Shown here piece after piece: positions 53,983 to 64,000 of a stretch of DNA of 64,000 nt (within the stretch, counting starts at the first letter, position 1; every line of letters starts with the position of its first letter). The position numbers and the translations under genes were made by a program. Source of the DNA: Utricularia gibba (Eukaryota > Streptophyta > Magnoliopsida > Lamiales > Lentibulariaceae); contig NEEC01000007.1 of the NCBI GenBank assembly GCA_002189035.1, forward strand, positions 1,736,001 through 1,800,000. The letters run 5' to 3'. The notes beneath the pieces were generated by a model. That model was not told where the DNA came from. It did not search any database and worked only from the letters and a program-made list of their open reading frames with translations.

Positions 53983-55351
53983 AAACAACTTCTCCGATGC
54001 ACAGAGGGAGAGCCTGAGAACAGAGGGCTCCAGATGGTGAACTCTGTGTGGATCAAACATCATTCTTGTTCTAAACAGAAACACGAGAAAAACAAACAAT
54101 TTGTTAATGGGCCGGGCCACTCCCATCTTCTTACATATCCGTTAAATGAAGTTTTATTTTGGGCTTGGCCCAATTTCATACATAATCTCTTCAGGACCGG
54201 GCAGGACCTGCCTTTAAAAATTCAAACACACAAATGTTGATGGATATTATGAAATTAATGGCTTTTTTTAATATAAATTTAACATCCAAATATTTTGGGA
54301 ATATGAATGTGGTTGCCAATGAGGGATGCAGGATTTTATCGAGCGGGGAACGAGAATCGTTCCGACCCCCGAAAAAATGAATAAAATTTAAAAATAAATT
54401 AACCTATCAATTTTTTTCTGGAAACCCTTGGGTCCGCCCCTTGTGGTTGCAGTTCGTACTAGTTTGATGAAAACAACAGTAAACCCATGATGTGAAGTGG
54501 CTGCTTCGTGGGGTCCACTTCACGACAATCGCTGTCGTTTCCGCACGTTTTATTTTTATTCACGCACGATATGACACAAATAGGGTTCTATGTATTACAA
54601 AATTGTCCATTATCTTTTGATTATGTGATTAATATTGGCTACCGTATCTGAAAAAATAGACGTAATGTATTAGATGAAAAAGTTCGATAATCACTTTTCT
54701 AAATAATACTCTTGTTCATGCAATTTTATGCCGTTTTTTTTATTTCTCACTATAAGCCATATTTATGTTTTCTGTTTTTAAAATTTTTGATGATAATAGT
54801 TTCATTTAGTCAGTCAAAGTCGGGATTGGCTGCCAAGAATTCGGGTGATTCCAACGACGCCGTGTGATCTTGAGCCAACATTTGATTGGCTAAATGAACA
54901 AGAAAAAAACTTAAAATTAGAATTACTAAAATAAATCAGAAATTTAAAATAAAATGATCAAATATATAAAAGATTGTATATTATTTATAATTGATCGGAT
55001 CTAAATTTTTTAGTATGATTCACGCTTATTATATATTTGAAATTCATATATATTCTTTAATTTCAATATAGTAGTACTAGTATGATTCATTAGACCCTTA
55101 ATTTCAACAAAAATAAGAAAACGAGCCACCATGAGCACTAGATTTCGGGAAGGCGCACATGTAGATTGTTGTGTTATTACAACATGTGACTGATTCAAGG
55201 GAAAGTTTGAGTTCTTGAGGATGAGATAATGGCAGTGGCATGGAGGAGCATGATCGATCCACTGTGCTGTGCCAAATTTGACTGACTTTTCTTTGATTTC
55301 CCTCTATAAAAAGAGGAGGAGGAGGGGCCTCTGGAGCAAGCAGAGAAGGGG
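53983..55351. other. Intergenic, AT-rich; nothing recognised
   Basis: About 1.37 kb. Contains AT-rich tracts and short repeated words (cacttttctaaat near 54693) shared with the MITE at 29047-29188, but no complete element. The EG45 gene promoter is at the right end. Confidence 0.4.
55305..55312 (+). promoter_or_regulatory. TATA box of the EG45-like gene
   Basis: TATAAAAA, 47 bp upstream of the ATG at 55352, implying a leader of about 15-20 nt. Confidence 0.65.
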
Positions 55352-56045
55352 ATGATGCCGATGGAACGTGGTGCGGTCGCCCTCCTCGTCCTCTGCGGTC
55401 TCATCTCAGTGGCCTCCTGCGTCCCCGGGACTGCCACCTACTACACCACTTATGTCCGTGAGTCCTCCCTCTGCCGCCCCCCGGCCCTTCCTCCATCCAT
55501 GCATTTCTTTAACCTATCCTTCCTATGATCTTGGTTAACGATATGTTCCCTGAAATGCATGTATAAAGAATGATATTATTTTAAATATATAGTTATTTTA
55601 TGGTTGTATTTTACTACTTTTATTATTAATAGAAGAAAAGGATGGGTAACTAACTATTTGTTTGCGTCTATTTTTGAAGCATCTTCATGCTACGGGTACG
55701 AGAACAGAGGAACATTGATCGCGGCGGCAAACCCTGGTCTGTTCAACAACAGAGCTGCCTGTGGGAGGACGTACAGGATTCGATGCACCGGAGGAACCAA
55801 CGCAACTCCTCAGCCTTGCCGGAATGGAGCAGTCACCGTCACCATCGTCGATCTGTGCCCCGGGTGCGGCTCTGATCAGCTAGATCTTTCCCGTGAGGCC
55901 TTCTCCGCCATCAGCAACACCGACGCCGGCAGGATCCGAATCGACTACACCCCGTAAGCACACACACCTTTTGAGTTTTCTTTCTTTTCAAGCAGGCCCA
56001 AGATGCGGCGGCGCTGATGATATCTTGGTGATGTGTAGGGCTTGA
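55352..56045 (+). CDS. EG45-like / plant natriuretic peptide-like secreted protein
   Basis: A 128-aa protein in three exons, 55352-55457, 55680-55953 and a seven-base terminal exon 56039-56045 (reading on past 55953 would also stop at once). The signal peptide is GAVALLVLCGLISVASC. The mature part is the expansin-like double-psi barrel: GTATYYTTYVPSSCYGYE, LIAAANPGLFNNRAACGRTY, VTVTIVDLCPGCGSDQLDLS, AFSAISNTDAGRIRIDY. The TATYY, cysteines and LCPGC match PNP-A/EG45 proteins, apoplastic peptides linked to ion and water balance and induced by salt or pathogens (family knowledge). It lacks the expansin HFD catalytic motif and second domain, as expected. Confidence 0.92.
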
Positions 56046-56637
56046 GCTGCGGATATGCAGGAAGCCATCGTCGTCTGTCTCATTACAACAATAAACCGTG
56101 GCGGAGGAAGTTTGCAATAAAGCGTCTGCCGCACGTGCGCGTGTGTCAGTACCATGATACAGTATTATAATAATACGGATTTCCAATTATCATTAACTAT
56201 ATCATTCATTATAAATATATTACAAAAAATAATATTAAAAAAGTTAACAAACAAGGTAAGAATCCCAAACAACATGTTTTGAATTTAACTTACTATTTGT
56301 AAAAATTATTTAAAAAATAAAAGTGAAATGACAGTAGTACCCCTAAACACATTTTAATGCATTGATTGGCACAGTCAAACTTCCATAGAAATTAGAGGCT
56401 TGGGGTGGCGGCTGTGCGCAGTGTGCGTAATTTCATGGCAAAGTAAACATGTGATATGTGGCTCTCGTTCATGCAGCTTCTTTTCTCACCTTATCTCTTC
56501 AATGGCAAGAAACAAATCATTTGATTGTGAGGTCTGAAGAAAGATACAGGAAGCAGCAATGGTGCAAAATTCTAACTTGGCAGCAGGGATTTTTGGTACC
56601 TGCTAAAGAATCAACAGACTAATGTGCAGTAGCTGAA
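56046..56637. other. Convergent spacer between EG45-like and ABC1 kinase genes
   Basis: About 590 bp holding the two 3'UTRs. AT-rich in the middle; no gene or repeat recognised. Confidence 0.5.
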
Positions 56638-59600
56638 TCATATCTTCTGCTCAATGTCATCTAAGGTTTTCACCCTCAGCATGGAGATGATGAGCATGCC
56701 AAGAAAGACACCTGCACCCCCATTGCCATGAAAACATCTTGTAAGGGCATTTGTTGTTAACATTTACAGGTATCTTGTAGGGAAAACCAGGAGTTTAAAG
56801 CTTCATGGATTTTTCTTAACAAGGGTACTTGTGTAATGTGTGAAATGTTGAATACTCACCACCCCTGCCAAAGCGATCCTTGAAACTATGACATGAGTGC
56901 CTTGGCTGCTCAAACTCACAGCGATGTTAAACAGGGTGCTCCCCACAACTGAGTACAGGGTTGCCATCTGCAATATTGTCGCCTTTTGGGCAGCTCTCTC
57001 TGACTGGCAATGCAACATAAGACCCTTCAATCATACTACAATAAACTGATCTGTGTGCTCAAGGATGCAGTCCTTACGTAGTATTTCACTTGCAGATATA
57101 AGAATTTTTTTTTAAAAAGAGAAAGTAAGCTGGCTAGGCAGACTGATGCTTATATCTACCTCTAGTACACGGACTCGTAGCTTTAGATCTCCACTTTCAA
57201 GCTGACTCACTACTTCTTCAATCTTTTTGATCCGTGAAGGCACTGAGATTGTGGAAAGCCTTGCCTGATGCAGGTAAATAAAGTTACTGCTTCTGTGCAT
57301 AATTAAAAACACAACAGGGATGCAATAGAGATGGTTGTACATCGTCAGCCTGCTTTGTTAGTTCTTGAACAACCTGGGTTCCAGTTTGCTGCTGCTGCAC
57401 TTGGCAAAATAGCTCCTGCTATGGCAGTGGATTCATGTAATGAAACTGATTTCAGTATAGAATAACGCAGAAAAATGCAGAACAGAACCTTCACATATGG
57501 TGATGCAATCTCTGCGAAGGAAAAATTAGGATTCAGACTGTATCCAACGCCTGAAACAATGAAAAATGTTCAGTGTCCTCTTCTGCATATGTAGTAAGGA
57601 AATACATAGGAAGCATCACCTTCTAGTGTTGAAAAAGCTTTGAATAGAAATACCATATTGGCAGGAAAACGGAACGGCTGATCAGCTGCAATTGCTAATA
57701 AATCCTGAAACAGAATTCTCACACGCTTGTTTTGAACTTGAAAGCAACAGAACTTAATCTGTATAGTCTATAAACCAAGACAGGGGTGGAGGCAGTTAAA
57801 TGAAATACTTATCAGCGGTCAGTCCTCTTAATACCTCACCAATTGCTGATATTGTTTGCTGCTGATCCGGCTTTTCATTTCGCAAACTATTTAAATAAAA
57901 CTGCATTAACTTCCTCACCTAAAACCAGAAAAAGACGGTAAATTCAGAAGAGGTGTGACAGCAGTCATAAAATAAAATTATAGTGAGCACTGTTCATACT
58001 GATAGCAAGTCCCCAGTGGGTTGAAGTACTCCAAGATCCACCATAAGATTGATCACCTGAACGGATTCTGACTTTAGGTTCGCTTTGTTGAGCATATGGA
58101 AACAATATGACTGTCATGCAGTGTTTGATAAGGCAAGGAATGCGTGCATTTCAACCTTTTTTACATCCTTCTCATAAGCAGAATTAAAAAGTTCCAGTAG
58201 CTTTTCCTTTGTAAAATTCTTGAGTTCTCCCATCATGCCGAAGTCATAAAATATCAGAGATTCATCCACATCGATAGCAAGATTTCCAGGATGAGGATCA
58301 GCATGAAAAAATCCATTCTTAAGAATCTGAGGCAACAAGAAGATCAAAAACTGTCATCATTAATCAGTCTAACAGAATGAAAAGAAACAAGACGTCAATG
58401 GTCAAAAGGGTCACCTGGATCAAGTAAGCTTCAATAGCACGTGATGAAATAGTAGCACGATTATAACCCTCTGCATCTATCATATGTATCTGGTTTATCT
58501 TGATGCCTGATTGCAATCAGAACCATCTTGGTCATGTTCCCTTCATGGGGATAATGTCTCAAAAAAAGAGATCCACGTTCAACAAGAAGAGGTGCAAAGT
58601 GAATACCAGGAACATACTCTGATGTCAGCACGTTTGTTGATGTGTAATCCCAGTATACCATCTAGGATGAGCAAATATATCCTTATAAACCAAATTTTAA
58701 CAGAATAAAGATAACTGCTGATGCAAGGGGGAGAATCTTTTTCTAAAGGAAACTTACAGGTACTCGAACCCACTTTACATTTCGAAAGTCTCGACGAAAT
58801 CTGTCAGCATTTCTTCCCTCATTCACATAATCAATTTCTTGATACAAGATCCTAGAAATGCATGAAAAAAAGAATGTGACATCAGATCTGGATCACCCGC
58901 ATTGCACTTGTAAGACATATAGCTAGCTTTTTCAAACAAAAATAGTTATCCATTTGTATAAATTACTTTTCACATTCTTCATATATTCCAAGCCAATCCC
59001 TGGTTGCTCCGAGTGAAGTCTCTCTCTTCTGAAAGTATTCAGCAATCTTCTTTAGGTTTTCTACATGAAGATGATAATGTAGATAAAAAAATGAAAAAAA
59101 AATCATGATTACGAAAACAATAACAAGTGATGAATGTGAATATAACTCACCGAAGTCAATGTCAAAAAGCTTCCGCAGGCCTGGTCGTTGGACCTTCACA
59201 ACTACCTTTTGTCCAGTGTGCAGGACAGCTCGATGTACCTAGAACAATTCAAAATAAATAACATAAAAGTATATCAAAGAAGCAAAACCTTCCAACTTTG
59301 GAACACCTGACCAAGACTGGCAGCAGCAATTGGAAAGTCTTCAAATTCCTTGAACAACAGATGTACAGGGGCACCCAATTCCTTTTCAATGAAACCTTTG
59401 GCCTTGATAGGTGCAAATGCAGGTGTTTGATCCTAAATAGTGTGCCAGTTACAAAAATACGTGTTAAAATCCTGATTCTTCATCAATGATGATGTAGTCA
59501 GTGAATAAGGCTTGCAGGATACCTGCAACTTCGAAAGCTCCTCCACAATTTCTTTGGGAAATAGATCTGATCTAGTTGAAAGCACCTGACCCAGCTTCAT

Positions 59601-60325
59601 AAATGTCGGTCCAAGTTGCAGAATGCGTTCCCTTATCCATATAGCTGTTTTCCTCCTTCTCTTTTCCTACATAATATATGGATTATATGCAAAAAGTTCA
59701 GGTACAAGTTTTCTAACAGAAAAAGGGGGAAGAGGCTCCTTCAGATTCTAAATAAGCTCACCCGTTTCTCATTGGTGAATCCTCCAATGTATGTCAGCTT
59801 TGCACCATCCAACAGCACAGATACACCAAGCAAAAGAACGAAGGTCCATACTTCTATACTTCTCTGGAATGAGTTGTACCCTTCACTTGACCAACTGAAA
59901 CCTTCACTTACATGCAAAACTTTTCCACCCTCAATCGGTAAGAGCTCTTTAGCCCTCGAGTCTTGCGACGCTGGTAGAGTTGTACTCCTCTTTACTGGGA
60001 TACTTCCGTTAGCTGCTATTTCCAAGTTATCATTCTCGTAGGATATATTTACATCCTTTTTTCCCCTTTCCAAATATGAGATGCGTCTGCCGACCTCAGA
60101 AATAGGAATTATTTTATTAGCATGATCACTTGTACCAAATTTGGTAGGCAGTTCAGCCTTCTGCATTTTAGAGTAGAGCCTCCAGCATTCTCTTCTAACA
60201 CTTGGAGCAACTCTGTTAACTTTCACATTCTTCGAATTCAAAAGTGAAAGATTTACTTTGATTTTCTGATGACTTAGTAGCTTATCATTAGATAAACATG
60301 AATGTGAAGCCAACGTTGATGCCAT
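56638..60325 (-). CDS. ABC1/ADCK (UbiB-type) atypical kinase, chloroplast-predicted
   Basis: ABC1K family protein, linked in plastids to plastoquinone/tocopherol metabolism and plastoglobules. The first exon runs 60325-59760 or so (MASTLASHSCLSNDKLLSHQ...), with a Ser/Lys/Asn-rich transit-like N-terminus and one hydrophobic segment (VWTFVLLLGVSVLLDG). Kinase hallmarks: ILQLGPTFMKLGQVLSTRSDL (KxGQ motif), AAASLGQVHRA (Ala-rich loop), VVVKVQRPGL (catalytic Lys), YQEIDYVNEG, NGFFHADPHPGNLAI (catalytic loop) and FYDFGMMGEL (DFG). The C-terminal region has RLSTISVPSRIKKIEEVV, LRVRVLESERAAQKATILQ, then hydrophobic stretches, ending VKTLDDIEQKI with TGA at 56640-56638. About a dozen exons. The exact ABC1K number is not assigned. 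Confidence 0.9.
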
Positions 60326-61587
60326 ACAAGAGATATGATCTGAAGAATAACTCTTAAAAGGAAATAATAGAAATGTGACCGGCTCAATCAGGTATTAAGG
60401 AACAAGGTAGTGGCAGGAACAGCAAAATCAATATTTTCAGTGGCTCATCTGTCCAATCATGTGCAATACTGTCATCTGCGGAGGAGCATCATAATTAATG
60501 CGGACAATGAATAGATTAAGTAAACAAAACAACAAGAACCATGTTCAACAGCAATCCGACTTTCTTACTTCCTGTGATAAAGCTTCTACTAATCCTGGCA
60601 TAGTTCCTACACTCGAAAACCCACGAAAACTAACCTTTCAGCGAGCAATGAAGGGAGGAAGACAGAGCATGATACCACTCTACAGAACTCAGGTTCCTTT
60701 TGAAACTGTACATGACATAAAAAAAAGTCGTTTTTGCGGGCATACAAGAAGAAAGCTTTACTTAATATTTACCCAATCAAGGCAAAGCAGGTGCACATGG
60801 GTAGCACTGAATCCAAGTTTTTTAGCTGAATCGAAGGATGATGAAACTTCCACGTCTCCATAACGAGAATCGCTTCCTCAGCTCGGTCCCCGTTGTTGCC
60901 CTCGTCGCACAGAAAGTAGTTAGGTTCACAAGTTAGAAATCCCCCGGGAGAAGCTCTTCTCTTTCAGAACAAAATTTAAAATGAAAAGCATTCGAAAATG
61001 TGTCCAGGTGAGAAGGTTGACCATGAATAGAAAAATAGCCAACAAAATAACGACTTCAGATTCTGCTGACGATAACTGAAATACCTTCCGCTGGGGATCC
61101 TGATGGTAATATCAGCGACATTGGCTGTCCGTTCCTGATGGTGCAAGAAAGCCACGATGGGTTGATCAAGTTATGAAACAGAAACCTGTCGGCGCATTTT
61201 CTCCGACAACACGGCGGCGTTAGACGTCAAACCCCGGCTGAAAAGAACGAATGTTGCTGTCGCCACCTTTTTGTTTTCACGGAAGGTTTCATTATATAAA
61301 TAAATAATTAATCAATTTCTTGGCACCTTTTTCGTTATTAATTTATTTTTTTAAAAAAATACTCATAAATACATATTTCTACATTTTAAAACCTTGATCC
61401 TATTCCTACCAGAACTACAAAACTCCCTGCGTTGCAGTGCTGAGAGAAATACAGAAAAAAGGGCAACAGCACGCTGTCTGTGTATGTAAAAATACAGTTC
61501 AAGTCGAACACAACATATAATAGTTAGTATATGCACTATCTATCTCATCTTCCCAACTAGTTGTCTCCACCGCAGTGCAACTCCAAG
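60326..61587. other. ABC1K 5' region and spacer; nothing recognised
   Basis: About 1.26 kb. Probably includes the ABC1K promoter and a 5'UTR intron (60500-61200). The + frame at 60498-60863 is not domain-like. 61260-61400 is AT-rich. Confidence 0.45.
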
Positions 61588-62425
61588 TCATGGTTCCAGC
61601 TTCAGTGACACAACTCGAGACTGCCTGCTACGCTTTGCAGCCTGGTTGAAAGCAGCGGAGAGAAAGGATGGTGCCCACCATGGCCGTCGCACCCTTTGAT
61701 CTCCTTTCAAGCAGGCAACTGAGACAAGTAAACCAGCAAGTTTATGAATGTGGAAGCAACTAAATTCATAACTCATTAAAGGGGATGCAGACGAGGGGAG
61801 GGAGAGAAGTGTGGTATATCACCTTTTATTCGTCTCAGTTCTTTGCATAGGATTATGAAATCCCCCCACTTCATGTGACACCTCCTTATGAATCTCAGTA
61901 TCTGCTCAGTTGTGAACATTGACATACCTTCCAAGTACTCTCCATTGACCCCATTTTCTTTGAAAATTTGGCGATAGCCACCGAGATTTATCTCTTCCAG
62001 CCATAGGCCCACATCCTGATCATGATGAACCTTTTTTGACTGACAAATACACATATTGTCCCACAGACGCAAACGATCATAGATAGCTCTGTTGTTGACG
62101 ATAAGGCATACATTTGAAAGCACAAAAAAACTCCCGTGTAGGAGAAGGCTGGACAAAATAAAAACTTTGCTCTACCCACAGCAACAACAACAAATTAGAG
62201 ATCTGCGGCTAGGCAACAACATGAGTTACGCAGATTCTAGGGATTTAAATTAAAAAAATAAAATAAAACCGAAGCATTTACATAACCACAAAAGAAAAGG
62301 AAGTCGGAGCTCAGGTTCCCAGAAATTCAAAAAGAAAAAGAGATTCAGTGATCAAATACCGCAACACTCCAGATGAAGAAATCAATAGGCTCTGGTGTCG
62401 ACTTCTCTTTCTTATCCTTGCTCAT
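61588..62425 (-). CDS. SAM (sterile alpha motif) domain protein
   Basis: A 129-aa protein in three exons: 62425-62360, 62015-61823, 61718-61588 (390 nt). Both introns are GT-AG and phase-consistent. The start MSKDKKEKSTPEPIDFFIW at 62425 matches small plant SAM proteins (recalled At3g07760-like); the frame is open further upstream but unlike them. The SAM domain spans residues 18-85: DVGLWLEEINLGGYRQIFKE, GVNGEYLEGMSMFTTEQIL, MKWGDFIILCKELRRIK. The C-terminus is basic (RVRRPWWAPSF, KRSRQSRVVSLKLEP). Role unknown; SAM domains mediate protein oligomerisation. Confidence 0.88.
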
Positions 62426-62941
62426 AGCCGCCGAAAGAACGATCCAACGACCAGACGATTTCGTGCAGCGCGTGCCTGAACTGAAAGAACGAGCTATCGG
62501 AGTAAAGAAATGCTGTTGATAGCCTTTCGAAGCCCCTGACTCGCTCAGACAGCCATAAGCCCCCGCCCCCATTTGGATCTAGAAGAAGCAGGACAAGATC
62601 CATTGGGCCTACGGAACCTCAGAAAAAGTAGTCTGGTAGTTTCCTTGTACTCGTCGGATCAAGCGGCCCAAATAATTAACATTTTTTAATTAAATTATTA
62701 TATGATAATACATTATTTATATAAAGATATTAAGCAAAGAGGAAATTATAAAAACGTGAGGCACAAAAAAAAAAAAAAAACCTCTTTCTAGAACAGCGTA
62801 GTGTTATGGTTAATACAGAATCAAATGATTTGCTGTAAAAACGACACCAGAAGCACAAAAAGAGTGACTTTCCAGGCAAGATCAATCACTTGTACAACAA
62901 TGAACCTCACCAAGCAGTGCTGCTCAGAAGAAAATCCAGCA
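62426..62941. other. Spacer between the SAM gene and VPS11
   Basis: About 515 bp holding the SAM promoter and VPS11 3'UTR. A 17-A run at about 62765-62781. Nothing else recognised. Confidence 0.5.
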
Positions 62942-64000
62942 CTAATTTTCAATCTGCCACAAATTGCTCTCGTTGCTTTGCTGAACATCTTCAGCAGTTG
63001 GCACTCTGCTGCCCTTGCTGATGATCCCTTTTCCGAAGTACTCTGCAATCACAGAGAAGCCATCCTCGGAATTTTTAAGTTGTTGAAAGAAGTGTTTTTC
63101 ATTTCTGCTGTTCTGCTCTAGTTTTCTCTTCATTTCGGACACGCGTCTGTACTCGGGCTCGCACTCTGGGCATTCCTTTTCGTTGTCACCAAGACAATGT
63201 TGATGGAACGAGTGCATGCACATGAAATGAACTGCGGGAAGGTTCAGTGTGAAGGTACAACGTGTACACTTGCTCAGCTGGAAGATACTGGCATTTGTTC
63301 TTAGATCCTGAGTTTCTTTCCTCATGGAAATAGTCTGTTCCTGCAAATAAAACATCATTCAGTGTCATCCAAAAGGGATTGCGGGAAGAACGATAATGAA
63401 AAGCATGCCACGAGGAAATGCGTTGTAATGAACCTGGTATTTTTCAATGGCTACCCTGGAGTCCTCAATCATCCTCGTTTCCTGTTCTAGCTTTCTGGAA
63501 ATGTAATCCTTAATTACAGACACCGTGAGGCATGGATTTCTGGACAATATTTGAAGAACTATAATTGGAGGCAGAATGTCATCCCTCTCTATGTAACTCA
63601 AAACCTGTTTAACTTCTACCGAGCAATCTTCTCCAAGTTCACTGAAGTACTTCAATAGGTCTACCCAAAGCGAAGGGTCTCCACTAGTACCTGAGTCCCC
63701 GAGTCTCTTGCAGCAAGCAATTAAACCTTCATGGTCATGGGATTGCATGTAGCAGGCAATCACCTCCTTATATAGTTTCAACTTCTCATAAAGAAACAAT
63801 AGACCCTCTTTGAAGTGGTTGCTTTCACATAAAATAAGAGCGAGGTCAACATCATATAGAGGGTGCTCCTGGTCCGACGGCCATGCACTTTCAAGTAAAA
63901 GTAGAAGCTTTCGACACCGCTCTTGGAAACTTTTCTTCTCTGTGTTTAACAGAGCATCAACATAAGATTTTGTTTCTTCTCTATGAAATCTGTTTTCATC
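62942..64000 (-). CDS. VPS11: Vacuolar protein sorting 11 (VPS11), C-terminal part
   Basis: CORVET/HOPS core subunit for vacuolar fusion, partial: the gene runs off the right edge. Exons visible are 64000-63434 and 63340-62942. The CHCR/clathrin-repeat alpha-solenoid includes PLYDVDLALILCESNHFKEG, FLYEKLKLYKEVIACYMQSHDHEGLI, LWVDLLKYFSELGEDC and PIIVLQILSRNPCLTVSVIKDY. A coiled coil (KLEQETRMIEDSRVAIEKYQ/EQTISMRKETQDL) precedes the C-terminal RING-H2-like domain (CTRCTFTLNLPAVHFMCMHSFHQHCL, ECPECEPE), ending SNESNLWQIEN. The RING cysteines and histidines are intact. Symbol assigned by the family-specific RING context. Confidence 0.92.

Noticed and set aside
60498-60863. 121-codon plus-strand frame
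   Set aside because: It lies in the ABC1K 5' region with Asn/Gln/Lys-rich random-like translation and no homology signal.

Overview
The window is nuclear DNA from a flowering plant, most likely a compact-genome eudicot. The evidence is short GT-AG introns in plant-specific gene families (STIG1, wound-induced DUF3774, DUF4408/DUF761, PPR-DYW, GRAS, B-box, CNGC, EG45/PNP), AT-rich spacers, a nuclear tRNA-Ser gene, and about one gene per 2.5-3 kb. I see no bacterial, organellar, viral or CRISPR features. The species cannot be fixed from the sequence alone.

Layout, left to right. 1-12 kb: 3' end of a PP2C phosphatase, a 3-hydroxyacyl-CoA dehydrogenase-like gene, two STIG1-type cysteine-rich secreted peptides, a small acidic protein and a complete ten-exon choline transporter-like gene. 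From memory this order resembles the Arabidopsis At3g15260-At3g15380 interval. 13-31 kb: a small Arg-rich ORF, a DUF4408/DUF761 membrane protein, a CNGC4-type channel, two tandem wound-induced peptides, tRNA-Ser(AGA), a universal stress protein, a B-box factor, a PAT1-branch GRAS factor and a class VI small heat-shock protein. Several of these recall At5g54250-At5g54660. 31-64 kb: a PsbQ-like protein, APC5, kinetochore KNL1, TFIIIC subunit 5, a PPR-DYW editing factor, an A1 aspartic protease, an EG45/PNP-like secreted protein, an ABC1 kinase, a SAM-domain protein and the 3' part of VPS11.

The genes do not form an operon-like system. Themes that recur are stress, defence and light signalling (CNGC4, WIP pair, USP, BBX, GRAS, sHSP) and a cell-division pair (APC5, KNL1) lying tail to tail.

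The points most worth a second look are: single-base losses inside homopolymers that break two otherwise well-conserved genes (dehydrogenase and CNGC4); an in-frame TAG in the GRAS gene; a degenerate exon copy inside a dehydrogenase intron; an 89-bp near-palindrome carrying paired W-box cores; a 124-bp MITE with a 9-bp target-site duplication; and a GC-AG intron in KNL1. I found no convincing new multi-gene system.
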